Positions 43,362 through 52,672 of a DNA stretch of 64,000 bases are shown piece after piece. The stretch is from contig NZ_AOLY01000042.1 in NCBI RefSeq assembly GCF_000336635.1, forward strand, positions 327,359-391,358, given 5' to 3'. This stretch comes from Haloarcula japonica DSM 6131. GTDB lineage: Archaea > Halobacteriota > Halobacteria > Halobacteriales > Haloarculaceae. Below the pieces are notes generated by a model. The model ran no database searches and was not told the DNA's origin. It was given only the letters and a program-made list of their open reading frames with translations. The first letter of the stretch is position 1, and the number at the start of each line of letters is the position of its first letter. The position numbers were made by a program, and so were the translations under genes.

Positions 43362-44201
43362 TCAGTCCCAAGCGGCGGGCGACCAGTCCGGATCGACGCG
43401 TCGGTCGACTGTCTCGATACCGTCGATACGGTCGATTTCGGCGTCCGTCAGGGACAGGTCGAGGCTCGCCAGGTTATCGGTGATGTGGGCTTCACTCGTG
43501 GCTTTCGGGATCGCCGTCACGCCCTTCTCGCGGAGCCACGCGAGGCTGACCTGCGCTTCGCTGGCGTCGTGGTCGTCGGCGATGGCTTCGATGACATCGT
43601 GACCGAACACCTCACCGCGTGCCAGCGGGGAATACGCGACCAGTTCGTAGTCCTGTTCGGCCGCGTGTTCGCGCAGTTCCGACTGCTGGAGGAACGGATG
43701 CGTTTCGACCTGGTTTGCGAAGACCGGTGCATCGAGTACGTCCATCGCCGTCTCAACGTGGTGTGGTTCGAAGTTCGAGACGCCGACGTTGTCGATGAGG
43801 CCCCGGTCGACGAGTTCGTCGAACGCCGGAAGCGTCTCCTCGGGTTCGTACTCGCCCGCCGCCCAGTGGATGTACAGCAGGTCCACCGAATCGACGCCGA
43901 GTTTGTCCAGGCTCTCCTCGGTCGTCTCGATCACGTCGTCGTGCGAGAGGTTCGAGATCCATACCTTCGTCGCCAGGAAGATATCGTCACGGTCAACGTC
44001 AGCCGCGGCAATACCGTCACCGACGGCGCTTTCGTTGTCGTAGGCCTGTGCGGTGTCGATATGTCGGTAGCCGGCCTCAAGCGCCGTTCGGACGCTCTCG
44101 GCACACTGTTCCGCGTCCTCGTTCTGCCACGTTCCGAGACCGAGCATCGGCATACCGCTCGCTCGTGGACCGCCATCTGTTTCGGACTGCTGTTGAGTCA
44201 T
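43362..44201 (-). CDS. Aldo/keto reductase
   Basis: A 279-residue NADPH-dependent reductase of carbonyl compounds. The catalytic tetrad is complete: Asp49 and Tyr54 in HIDTAQAYDNE, Lys79 in FLATKVW, His112 in YIHWAAG. VGVSNFEPHHVE, AYSPLARGEVF and VTAIPKATSEAHI are further family marks. It is close in length to the 2,5-diketo-gluconate reductase type. A TATA (GGTTAAAGTC, about 44222-44231) 26 bases upstream indicates a leaderless start at 44201. Confidence 0.93.
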   Translation of the reverse strand: MTQQQSETDGGPRASGMPMLGLGTWQNEDAEQCAESVRTALEAGYRHIDTAQAYDNESAVGDGIAAADVDRDDIFLATKVWISNLSHDDVIETTEESLDKLGVDSVDLLYIHWAAGEYEPEETLPAFDELVDRGLIDNVGVSNFEPHHVETAMDVLDAPVFANQVETHPFLQQSELREHAAEQDYELVAYSPLARGEVFGHDVIEAIADDHDASEAQVSLAWLREKGVTAIPKATSEAHITDNLASLDLSLTDAEIDRIDGIETVDRRVDPDWSPAAWD

Positions 44202-44309
44202 ATTGTACCACCAGTGCTTGTGACTTTAACCCGTTTGGGAGGCGGCGGGTAGCGCCGACTATCGGATGGTCCACAGAGAAGCCAGCGATTACAGATAACA
44301 CAGGGTGAT

Positions 44310-44930
44310 TCAGAAGCCGTAGGACCCGAAGATCCAGAGTGCGACCATGGGCGACGCGGCGAGGAACGCGCCAAGGATGGCCGTCCCGAGAACTGTGTCC
44401 CAACCCAGGGCTCGCACCGGTCTCCCGTATCGCCACAGTTGGACCACAACGTAGACCCCGGCGATGACCACGCCGCCGAGCAGCAAAAACGGTGGAAACC
44501 CGAGGGCCGGAAGCGGCAGGAAACCGACTGCCGGAAACGGGTCCGAACCACTCGAAGCCGCGAAGTCGAGACCGATGCCGACAGCGCCGACGGCGGTAGC
44601 CGCGACGACATACGAGATGCCGGCGATGACGTGCCGGAGTGCTGCTGTCAGCGTGCACGGCTCTGCGTCGGTCGGCAGCACCGCCGGGGCGGCGTAGCTA
44701 CCGATTCCGGTGTAGAGGAACGGGACGGTCAACACACCGACAGCGACGGCATACGGAAGGACCGACGAGATCGCGACGATGAGAACTGCCACGGTCAGGG
44801 CGTATGTGCGTCCGGTCGCTTCCCCGAGAACCAGGGGCGGCACGAACAGCACAACAGCGGTCACGACGGCAAACAGGGAGATCGGGACAGAGTAGGGGCG
44901 GAACCGTCGGACAAAGCGGGGCAACGACAT
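44310..44930 (-). CDS. Polytopic membrane protein of unknown function
   Basis: A 206-residue protein with five or six membrane helices (for example VPISLFAVVTAVVLFVPPLV, LTVAVLIVAISSVLPYAVAV, FLLLGGVVIAGVYVVVQL and a final AILGAFLAASPMVALWIFG). The N-terminus is basic (LPRFVRRFRPYS), consistent with a cytosolic start. The central loop carries a single Cys (TDAEPCTLTAAL). No family is recognised. It stands between the aldo/keto reductase and a divergent methyltransferase gene. Confidence 0.68.
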   Translation of the reverse strand: MSLPRFVRRFRPYSVPISLFAVVTAVVLFVPPLVLGEATGRTYALTVAVLIVAISSVLPYAVAVGVLTVPFLYTGIGSYAAPAVLPTDAEPCTLTAALRHVIAGISYVVAATAVGAVGIGLDFAASSGSDPFPAVGFLPLPALGFPPFLLLGGVVIAGVYVVVQLWRYGRPVRALGWDTVLGTAILGAFLAASPMVALWIFGSYGF

Positions 44931-45030
44931 GCCAGTGCCGTTTCGGACCCAAGCGCATAGGTTTTCGGCTCTCCGGAGAGAACCGGAGTCGGCATGCTTT
45001 TACTCTCCGTTGCGGTATCGTGACAATATA

Positions 45031-45705
45031 ATGCCACTACCGCGGGTGAAACGCGCAATCACTGAGTCCTGTCCGGACCGCCTCTACCCGCTGATTGCCG
45101 GGCTTTACCAGACCGCGTTTCCACCCGACACGTCCGAGGGAGCCGCAGCGGCGACCATTCTAAACCGACAGAAAGCCGTCCCTGAGTCGCTCCCGGCAAC
45201 AGAGCTCGACCACGTACAAGTCCTTCCCCGTCGGACGGCACTCCTCGAACAGCTGCCGACCAGCGGGACTGTTGTTGAATTCGGCACTGGAGACGGTTCG
45301 TTCGCTGAGTCAATCAACAGAATCACGCGGCCGGAAACGCTCTCTCTGGTCGATCAGTGGGACAGCGACCAAGAGCGACAAGCTGTCAAGCGACGCTTCA
45401 GCGGGCAGGGAGGCACTGTTCGTCTGCGGGACGCTGAGCCGATTACCGTGCTCCGTGGGACCGACACTGACTCGCTCGACTGGGTGTATATCAACAGTTC
45501 CCACGAGTACGAGGCTACGCTGGCCGAACTCAGAGAGAGCCAGCGGGCAGTCGCAGATGACGGCTACATCACGGGTGACGACTACAAGATCGTAAACGGC
45601 GTCATCCCCGCCGTCCACCAGTTCTGTTCGGAGACCGACTGGCGGCTGGCGTATCTCACGCTCGAAACCCATGGGCGACGGAGTTACGCGCTCCACAAGC
45701 CATAA
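45031..45705 (+). CDS. Class I SAM-dependent methyltransferase (Methyltransf_24-like)
   Basis: A 224-residue protein with motif I VVEFGTGDGSFAESI at about residue 85, acidic VDQWDSDQERQA, DWVYINSSHEYEATLAEL and DDGYITGDDYK. The arrangement (WVYIN-SHEYE then DDYK) resembles methyltransferases of the MT-24 type used on sugars or lipids. A TTTTACTC stretch about 29 bases upstream supports leaderless use of the ATG at 45031 rather than the longer frame starting at 44929. Substrate unknown. Confidence 0.8.
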   Translation: MPLPRVKRAITESCPDRLYPLIAGLYQTAFPPDTSEGAAAATILNRQKAVPESLPATELDHVQVLPRRTALLEQLPTSGTVVEFGTGDGSFAESINRITRPETLSLVDQWDSDQERQAVKRRFSGQGGTVRLRDAEPITVLRGTDTDSLDWVYINSSHEYEATLAELRESQRAVADDGYITGDDYKIVNGVIPAVHQFCSETDWRLAYLTLETHGRRSYALHKP

Positions 45706-45788
45706 GCACTAGATCAGCGGGGAAACTCAGTGACATGAGCGGCATTATCAGCCAGACGGTTTATACGGCCGGGCGGATTTGACACTGT

Positions 45789-46613
45789 ATGACAGATTTC
45801 GGACTACAGCTGCGGATGCTTGTCGTCGGTGCGATTCTGTTCGCGTTCTACGTGTTCGCCGGAACGGCACTGTCGGTGCTGTTGGGCCTGCCGCTCGTCC
45901 CGGTGCTCCTCGTCGGAATCCTCGTCGTTCCGTCGATACAGTACAAACTCGGGAAGTGGCTGGCGCTCCGCGGCGCGGAGGATATGCCGGACGACCAGCG
46001 GTTCGGCTACGTCCACCAGATGGTCCGGCGCCTCTGCAGAGACATGAATATCGAGGAGCCGCGGCTGATGGTGATGGACATGGGCGTGCCCAATGCCTTC
46101 GCCGTCGGCCGGAAGGGTGCGGGTGTCGTCGTCGTGTCGAGCGAGCTGATGCAACTCTTGGATGATGACGAACTGGAGGGCGTCATCGCACACGAACTGG
46201 CCCACATCAAGAACCGGGACGTCATCACGATGGTCGTCGGGCAGTCCATCGGGATGCTTGTCGGCTACGTCGCGTACTTCGCAGTGCTGTTCGGCGGCGA
46301 GCGAAACATGGGCTCCTGGATCATGGCGATGGTCGCATCGTCGCTCGCGAACGCGCTTGTCATGGTGTTCGTGCTGGCTATCTCGCGGTATCGGGAGTAC
46401 GTCGCCGACGCGGACGCTCGCCGAGCCATCGGGACAGGGGAACCGCTGGCCCGCGCGCTCGAAAAAATCTCCCGTGGTGCCGAGGGACGGGAATCGAACA
46501 TCGAGGACAGCATGAACGCCCTCTGTATCTTCAACGCAGACAAGGGGCTGTTCGAGAAGCTGTTCTCGACCCATCCACCGACGGAGAAGCGCATCCAGCG
46601 GCTCCGGTCCTGA
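45789..46613 (+). CDS. htpX: HtpX-like M48 membrane metalloprotease
   Basis: A 274-residue protease with two N-terminal membrane helices (about 8-28 and 32-52), the zinc motif HELAH (135-139) in GVIAHELAHIKNRD, two further membrane helices and the third ligand region REYVADADARRA. The C-terminus STHPPTEKRIQRLR is typical. It degrades misfolded membrane proteins. A TATA box (GTTTATACGG, 45762-45771) about 25 bases upstream gives a leaderless ATG at 45789. Length and motifs are normal for the family. Confidence 0.93.
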   Translation: MTDFGLQLRMLVVGAILFAFYVFAGTALSVLLGLPLVPVLLVGILVVPSIQYKLGKWLALRGAEDMPDDQRFGYVHQMVRRLCRDMNIEEPRLMVMDMGVPNAFAVGRKGAGVVVVSSELMQLLDDDELEGVIAHELAHIKNRDVITMVVGQSIGMLVGYVAYFAVLFGGERNMGSWIMAMVASSLANALVMVFVLAISRYREYVADADARRAIGTGEPLARALEKISRGAEGRESNIEDSMNALCIFNADKGLFEKLFSTHPPTEKRIQRLRS

Positions 46614-46683
46614 ACATCGGCATCAAGAAGTTCGGGAGGCAGACAGTAATAACGCTCAAGGGATTGAGTTGAGAACACTGCCC

Positions 46684-47547
46684 ATGGCTCGAACGGAGCG
46701 CATCGCTGACACACGCGCTCACACAGGCGAAGGACCGCTGTGGCATCCCGACGAAGAGCGCCTCTACTGGGTAGACATCCCCGCCGGCCGGCTATTTCAG
46801 TACGACCCCGCAACCGATGAGCACGCGGTCGCCTACGAGACAGACGGTGCTCCCATCGGCGGGTACACCATCGAGTCTGACGGTGCGCTGCTTCTGTTTA
46901 CCCGGCGGCGGGTCGAACGACTCGTGCCCGGAGAGAGTGAGACACACCTCGTCGCCGAAATCGACGCCGAAACACGGTTCAATGACGTCATCGCTGACCC
47001 CGACGGACGGGTGTTCTGTGGAACTATGCCCGGCGAGGACCACCTCGGCGATCTGTACAGACTCGACACCGACGGCTCTGTCTCACTCGTCATCGAGAAC
47101 GTGGATATCCCGAACGGCATGGGCTTTTCGAGCGGGCTGGAGACGTTCTATTTCACCGAGTCCGAGGCCAATCGGATATTCGCGTTCGACTACGACCGGG
47201 CGACCGGGACGCTCTCGAACAAGCGTCCGTTCATTGACCGCTCCACGGACGAGGGTATCCCCGACGGAATGACCGTCGACGCGGACGACCACGTCTGGTC
47301 GGCCCGCTGGAACGGCGGGAAAGTCGTTCGGTACGCCCCATCCGGCGAGGTCGTGACTGAATTCGACCTCCCGGCACGCAAAGTCTCGTCCGTGACCTTC
47401 GGTGGGCCGGAGTACTCCGACCTGTATCTGACGACAGCGCTCACCGATGGCGACAGAGCGACAGAGGGTGACGGGGCCGGCGCGCTCTTCCGGATTCCCG
47501 ACGTCGGCGTCGGCGGCGTCCCGGAATTCCGGTCGGATATTGCGTGA
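46684..47547 (+). CDS. SMP-30/gluconolactonase-family sugar lactonase
   Basis: A 287-residue beta-propeller. Metal ligands of the family are visible: the Glu of EGPLWHPDEERLYWVDI, the Asn of RFNDVIADPDGRVFCGTM, the Asn of IPNGMGFS and the Asp of GIPDGMTVDADDHVW. It hydrolyses sugar lactones produced by sugar dehydrogenases in oxidative pentose routes. The zinc dehydrogenase gene about 105 bases downstream on the same strand may be functionally linked. The ATG at 46684 follows a GTAATAAC element by about 36 bases. Confidence 0.88.
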   Translation: MARTERIADTRAHTGEGPLWHPDEERLYWVDIPAGRLFQYDPATDEHAVAYETDGAPIGGYTIESDGALLLFTRRRVERLVPGESETHLVAEIDAETRFNDVIADPDGRVFCGTMPGEDHLGDLYRLDTDGSVSLVIENVDIPNGMGFSSGLETFYFTESEANRIFAFDYDRATGTLSNKRPFIDRSTDEGIPDGMTVDADDHVWSARWNGGKVVRYAPSGEVVTEFDLPARKVSSVTFGGPEYSDLYLTTALTDGDRATEGDGAGALFRIPDVGVGGVPEFRSDIA

Positions 47548-47652
47548 TCGACAGCCTATCACGGGACGTATCGGTTCTGTCAAGAAGCCACTGCCGCCCA
47601 CACAGATGTCTGCTAACTGGCCGCTTATCCGCGTCGAGCCGAAAGTGTCGGT

Positions 47653-48669
47653 ATGTCAGACACAATGCAAGCGGCGGTCGTGCCTGAGCCAGGGGCAGAC
47701 TTCGAGGTCGTCGAACGGGACGTACCCGAGCCGGACGCCGGCGAAGTGCGGATCTCGGTCGACGCCTGTGGCATCTGTCACAGCGATGTGTACGCGAAAG
47801 AGGGGACCAATCCGGTCGTCTCCTATCCACGGATTCCCGGCCACGAGGTGGCTGGCCACGTGGACGCTGTCGGCGATGCTGTCGACACCTGGGACGTGGG
47901 CGACAGAGTCGGCGTCGGCTGGCACGGCGGCCACTGTTCGACGTGTGACCAGTGTCGACAGGGGAACTTCCTCCAATGTGAGAACGGTGAAATTACCGGA
48001 TTGAGCTACGACGGCGGGTACGCCGAGTACATGACTGCCCCGTCGGAAGCGCTCGCGAAGATTCCGGAGTCACTCGACGCCGCGGCCGCAGCGCCGTTGC
48101 TCTGTGCTGGCGTGACGACGTTCAACGCGCTCCGCAACAGCGATGCGAACGTCGGGGATCTGGTCGCCGTGCAGGGCGTCGGCGGCCTCGGTCACCTCGG
48201 CATCCAGTACGCTCACGCGGCCGGCTTCGAGACAGCCGCCATCTCCCGAACGCCGGAGAAAGAGTCGCTGGCGAAGGAATTAGGTGCCGACCACTTCATC
48301 AACGCGGCAGATGTGGATGCCGGCCAGCGACTGCAGGAACTGGGTGGGGCCGACGTCGTGTTGGCGACAGCACCGTCGAGTGACGCTATCAGTTCCATCG
48401 TCAGCGGCATCGGTGTCGATGGCTCCGTCGTCGTCGTCGGCGTCCCCGGTGAGCCAGTTGAAGTGAGCGCACAGCAGCTCGTCCAGAGCCGGGGCGCTGT
48501 CGAGGGCTGGGCCTCCGGACACGCACGCGACTCACAGGACACGCTGGAGTTCAGTTCACTCCGCGATATCGCGCCAGAAATAGAAACCTATCCGATTGAG
48601 GACGTTAACGAGGCCTACGGCCGGATGATCGACAACGAAGCGCGATTCCGGGCCGTGCTTGAACTGTAA
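47653..48669 (+). CDS. Zinc-dependent alcohol dehydrogenase (medium chain)
   Basis: A 338-residue dehydrogenase with catalytic zinc ligands in CGICHSDVY and PGHEVAGHV, structural zinc cysteines in CSTCDQCRQGNFLQC, and a Rossmann motif QGVGGLGHLGIQYA. The structural cluster and lengths match the AdhP-type alcohol dehydrogenases. It oxidises alcohols or reduces aldehydes with NAD(P). It follows the SMP-30 lactonase gene on the same strand. Confidence 0.9.
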   Translation: MSDTMQAAVVPEPGADFEVVERDVPEPDAGEVRISVDACGICHSDVYAKEGTNPVVSYPRIPGHEVAGHVDAVGDAVDTWDVGDRVGVGWHGGHCSTCDQCRQGNFLQCENGEITGLSYDGGYAEYMTAPSEALAKIPESLDAAAAAPLLCAGVTTFNALRNSDANVGDLVAVQGVGGLGHLGIQYAHAAGFETAAISRTPEKESLAKELGADHFINAADVDAGQRLQELGGADVVLATAPSSDAISSIVSGIGVDGSVVVVGVPGEPVEVSAQQLVQSRGAVEGWASGHARDSQDTLEFSSLRDIAPEIETYPIEDVNEAYGRMIDNEARFRAVLEL

Positions 48670-48793
48670 TCGAACAGGGTTCGATACCGGTAGGATCAGG
48701 GCTATAACCCACAGTCACAGCAGATACCCCGTTCTCCCGTCGTGATTCTCCGGAGAGCAACGCCTTTGTCTGTGGGTCAAGAACCCGTATTCA

Positions 48794-50128
48794 ATGGACG
48801 GCACCGCTGACGACCGTGTCTACTACGTCATCAGCGACCTTCACATCGGCGGCGACGAGCAGCTAGAGGAGGTGGAATTCCTCGACGAACTGCTTGGTTT
48901 TCTGGCCCGGTTAGAAACCACCGACGAGGACGCCGAGCTACTCATTAACGGTGACGCGTTCGGGCTGTGGGAGTTTACCGGAATGTCGGGACTGGAGAAG
49001 TTCGACGCCCTCGAAGAGACCTATCCGACGCTGTTCGAGCAGCTGCGAAAGACCGGTGAGAACATCGAAATAACCCTGATTCCGGGAAATCACGACCACG
49101 AACTCGCAGCCTACGACGAGTACGTGGAGCGGTTCGCGGCGTACAACGTCAATCTCGTCCAGTCGAAGTCGATTACCCGCTCGGTGGGGGACAAGGCCAT
49201 CCACTTCGAACACGGCAATCAGCAGGACCCCAACAACCGCATCGAGGACTGGGGTGACACCAACGTGACGCCGCTTGGCTACTACTACAACACGCTCGTG
49301 ACGAGCCGGGCCGGCCAGCTCTCGGATCGGGGCCGCTACAACTGGCTCAAGGACGTACAGGCGGTGACGCCGACGGAACGGGTCCCGGTGTGGATGCTCT
49401 CGAAGTACTTCTATCGAGAGATGAACCCGCTACTGCGGTACGCACTCGTCCCGTTCCTACTGCTGTTCAACATCAGCGCGATCCTGGCGATTCTGGCGGC
49501 GTTGAACCTACTCGGGGTCTGGTCGGCACCGGTCGAAACGACAACGTCGTTTCTGGGCCAGTTCGGTACCGTCGGGACCGCCATCTGGGTGCTGTTGGTC
49601 GTGAATGCGGCGCTGGCCGGGCTCCTGTTGCTCGTGGGCATCCCGTTGTATCTCCTGCGTCGGGACATCAAGAAGACAATCAACCGCTTTGGCGTCTTCG
49701 AGACAGACCTCACGGTCGATACCCGGACGACGTACACGGAAGCCGCCCAAGAAGTGTTCGAGGAAAAGGAAGACGTGGTTGTCTTTTGCTACGGTCACAC
49801 GCACCGACCGAGTGTGCAGTCAGTCGACGGTGGCCTGGTCGTCAACACCGGGACCTGGCTCAAACGGCTCCACCGGCGGGACGGTGTCATCGGGCTGCTC
49901 CCCCCGGTGTTTTACCCTTCCTACCAGCTCTGTGCGGTCCGCATTACGGCCGAAGAGGGGCAGGTAGTCGTGGACTACGAGGAAGTCCAGAAACCGAGCC
50001 CCAGTCCGGAGGAGCTGACACTCACCGAGCGCTTGCTGACGGTCGGTCGGACACCCAACCCCGAACTCCCCGACCGTGCAGTCGTGGAAACCGAGCAGTC
50101 GGTGCCTCCGCCGGAACCGGCCGAGTAA
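48794..50128 (+). CDS. Metallophosphoesterase with an inserted membrane hairpin
   Basis: A 444-residue calcineurin-like phosphoesterase with metal motifs DLHIG (15-19), NGDAF (52-56), PGNHDHE (97-103), EHGNQ (139-143) and the last motif GHTHRP (334-339). Between the fourth and fifth motifs lie two clear membrane helices (about 216-240 and 259-288), so the catalytic domain is interrupted by a membrane hairpin, and the domain closes only after it. It should sit at the cytosolic membrane face; UDP-diacylglucosamine- or nucleotide-type substrates are possible, but none is shown. The C-terminal 60 residues are acidic and disordered. Confidence 0.83.
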   Translation: MDGTADDRVYYVISDLHIGGDEQLEEVEFLDELLGFLARLETTDEDAELLINGDAFGLWEFTGMSGLEKFDALEETYPTLFEQLRKTGENIEITLIPGNHDHELAAYDEYVERFAAYNVNLVQSKSITRSVGDKAIHFEHGNQQDPNNRIEDWGDTNVTPLGYYYNTLVTSRAGQLSDRGRYNWLKDVQAVTPTERVPVWMLSKYFYREMNPLLRYALVPFLLLFNISAILAILAALNLLGVWSAPVETTTSFLGQFGTVGTAIWVLLVVNAALAGLLLLVGIPLYLLRRDIKKTINRFGVFETDLTVDTRTTYTEAAQEVFEEKEDVVVFCYGHTHRPSVQSVDGGLVVNTGTWLKRLHRRDGVIGLLPPVFYPSYQLCAVRITAEEGQVVVDYEEVQKPSPSPEELTLTERLLTVGRTPNPELPDRAVVETEQSVPPPEPAE

Positions 50129-50339
50129 GAGGTGGAACCGCCCAACGGGAACACGGCTGCTGTCGGAAGTGGCCCGGATTTGGGAGATCTGCAACAGCCA
50201 TTGTCGGAGGGCGACTCAGAAGTGACTCCTGCCTTCGTGAACTATTGGGACTTCTCGAGCGTCAGACGGGGGAAATCGTTTGCTCCCGAAACGGAGATTA
50301 TGCAGAAAAGTCTATTACATACGACTGTAATGGCTACGT

Positions 50340-50909
50340 ATGAGCAATACCGCGGACGATGGTCGGGCTGACGGGTCGCCACCGTCCACGGCAGAGTTCA
50401 CACCGGAGCGAGTGCTCTCGGTGTTTCAGGACCGAGCGGACCAGGCGAAGCCGTTGACCGCAACCGATGTGATGGACGCGCTCGGCTGTTCCCGGAAGAC
50501 GGCACACAACAAGCTCGAGGTACTCGTCGATCGGGGTAAGCTGGAAACGCGGAAGGTCGGCGCACGGAGTCGGGTCTGGTGGATCCCGTTCTCCCAACTC
50601 GTCGGCTCGAACACACAACAGCAGCAACGAGAGCCGCCGGTCGAGCACAGTATCGCCGACGCGGACCTGCCGGGGACGGGGGACGTACTCGACGACCGGC
50701 GCGCAGCACTGCGGGCCGCATACGACTACCTCCGCGAAAACCCTGACACCGATGCTGGGAAACTCATTACCGAGGTGTTTCAGGAGCACCCGGCGGGCTA
50801 CAAGACCGCTGACGAGTGGTGGGACGCTATCGGACCCGCGCTCGAAGACCTCCCACAGGTCGACCTGGCTGCCGACCACGAGCACGTCTGGCACTACGTC
50901 GGTGGGTGA
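50340..50909 (+). CDS. Helix-turn-helix regulator of the transporter operon
   Basis: A 189-residue protein with a winged helix at about 20-80 (VLSVFQDRADQAKPLTATDV, then LGCSRKTAHNKLEVLVDRG and RSRVWWIPFSQL), a Gln-rich linker (NTQQQQ) and a C-terminal helical domain containing WWDAIGPALEDLP. Such fusions are common among haloarchaeal regulators. A TATA (TCTATTACA, 50311-50319) about 25 bases upstream supports a leaderless ATG. It is eight bases upstream of the Nramp-like transporter and should control it. Confidence 0.75.
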   Translation: MSNTADDGRADGSPPSTAEFTPERVLSVFQDRADQAKPLTATDVMDALGCSRKTAHNKLEVLVDRGKLETRKVGARSRVWWIPFSQLVGSNTQQQQREPPVEHSIADADLPGTGDVLDDRRAALRAAYDYLRENPDTDAGKLITEVFQEHPAGYKTADEWWDAIGPALEDLPQVDLAADHEHVWHYVGG

Positions 50910-50917
50910 GTTCACCG

Positions 50918-52672
50918 ATGCCAGAGGAAAAGCCGACGGAACAGTCGGACGTAGCGGAAGACGCGGAGTCAGAGACATCGGATGTGTACGCCTCTCGCAA
51001 AGAGCAGCGGTATCCCATCTCATCGTACACCCCAGTCGCGTACGACAACCTCGAAGTGGCACCGGAGAGCGATGCCCATCCGGACACGGGGTCGGGCGGG
51101 CGGTTCAGAGAACTCTCGTTGCCGAAAGTGCCGAAGCTCCGCCACGTCGTCGGACCCAGCGCGATCATGCTGGGGGCGTCGCTCGGCAGCGGTGAGACGT
51201 TATTCTGGCCGCATCTGGTCGCCAACTACGGGTGGGGACTGTACTGGCTGTTCCTCGTGGCAGTCTGTCTCCACTTTGTCATCAACACAGAGATACAGCG
51301 GTGGACACTGGCGACCGGTGAGAGCGTGTTTCGGGCGTTCGAACGGGTCCATCCCGTCCTCCCGCTGGCTATGCTGGTCGGCGGGTTCATCAGTCTCGGC
51401 TGGCCGGGATGGGCTGCGAGCGCCGCACAGATCGGCGCACAGGGTCTTGGACTCGGAACGTACGACATCGCTGGCGTCAACATCGTCGGCTGGCGACTGT
51501 TCGGTATCGCGCTCATGGTGTTCATCTGGATCACCTACCAGGTGACGCCGCTGATGTACAACGTCGTCGAGAGCCTCCAGCTCGTTCTGGTGGCGCTGTC
51601 TATCGCGTTCACGCTGCTGCTGTTCGTTCTCATCGGGTCAGTTGACGTGCTGTTCAGCGTCCCGGGGAGTCTGACGGATGTCGGCGACTACTCGCCGGTC
51701 GGGACCATCGCCGTGCTGGTCGGGGCGCTGGCCTACGCTGGCGCGGGCGGCTACCTCAACCTCTCACAGAGCCTCTGGATACGCGAGAAAGGCTACGGGA
51801 TGGGGCGGTACCAGGGCCGAATCAAGAACCCCTTCGCCGGCGACGACCCCGAGACAGTCCACGAGGACGGGTTCACGTTCACTCCAGACACACAGAACCT
51901 CAAGCGGTGGCGGGGGTGGTGGCGCGTGACACAGCTCGAACACCTGTTGACCTTCCTGCTGGGTCTCCTCCTCGTTACAACGATACTGGTCGTCATCGCG
52001 GTGTCACAGGCACCGGGTGCGACGAGCGACGCGGTCGATATGTGGCTCATTGAGATCGCGCCGTCGGTCGGCGGGTTCACGACGAGCGTCATCTACGTCA
52101 CGCTGTTTCTCGCCCTGTTCACGACCGAATACGCGATCATCGAGTCGTTCGTCCGGAACAGCTCCGACATCATCTACGAGCTATACGGTCGGGAGGCGGG
52201 CTGGAGCCTGCCGCGGCTGTTCTGGGGATTGCTGACTGTCTTCTGTGGCTGGGGCATCTTCATACTCACCCTTCCGATATCAATATCCGATCCCTTCGGG
52301 CTCCTGGTCGTCGGAGCGGCGCTGTCCGGTCTGTTGATGTGGCCGTACATCGTCATCGTACAGCTCGTCAACACGGTCCGGCTGCCAGAGCACACGATGC
52401 CGGGCTGGGGTCGGATCGCTGCAATGTGGGTCGCCGCCGCGTTTTTCGGCTATTTCAGCGTCCTCCTGATTGGAACCGGGCTGGTGACACGGCTGGGATT
52501 GCAGGCGTTTGCCGTCCAGACAGCCGTACTCGGCAGTTCGCCGGGCGGGTACGCCCTCTGGGCGGTCTTCCTGCTTGTCCAGGTGTATACGATGTATCGG
52601 GTAGGACGTGCGAAGGTTGCGGCAGACGGAACGGTCGCTGACGCGGCCACTGCGAAAGGGTGGTTCTCGTGA
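50918..52672 (+). CDS. Nramp-like carrier lacking canonical metal-binding motifs
   Basis: A 584-residue membrane protein with about eleven helices. The first helix and what follows match Nramp carriers (RHVVGPSAIMLGASL, then WLFLVAVCLHFVINTEIQRW and LATGE), but the DPGN motif of helix 1 is replaced by GSGE, and the MPHN motif of helix 6 by GAGGYLN. Such NRMT-like relatives may carry Mg2+ or other substrates, so calling it an iron/manganese transporter would be unsafe. The N-terminal 75 residues are acidic and cytosolic. It is preceded by the HTH gene (8-base gap) and overlaps the next gene by GTGA. Confidence 0.75.
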   Translation: MPEEKPTEQSDVAEDAESETSDVYASRKEQRYPISSYTPVAYDNLEVAPESDAHPDTGSGGRFRELSLPKVPKLRHVVGPSAIMLGASLGSGETLFWPHLVANYGWGLYWLFLVAVCLHFVINTEIQRWTLATGESVFRAFERVHPVLPLAMLVGGFISLGWPGWAASAAQIGAQGLGLGTYDIAGVNIVGWRLFGIALMVFIWITYQVTPLMYNVVESLQLVLVALSIAFTLLLFVLIGSVDVLFSVPGSLTDVGDYSPVGTIAVLVGALAYAGAGGYLNLSQSLWIREKGYGMGRYQGRIKNPFAGDDPETVHEDGFTFTPDTQNLKRWRGWWRVTQLEHLLTFLLGLLLVTTILVVIAVSQAPGATSDAVDMWLIEIAPSVGGFTTSVIYVTLFLALFTTEYAIIESFVRNSSDIIYELYGREAGWSLPRLFWGLLTVFCGWGIFILTLPISISDPFGLLVVGAALSGLLMWPYIVIVQLVNTVRLPEHTMPGWGRIAAMWVAAAFFGYFSVLLIGTGLVTRLGLQAFAVQTAVLGSSPGGYALWAVFLLVQVYTMYRVGRAKVAADGTVADAATAKGWFS

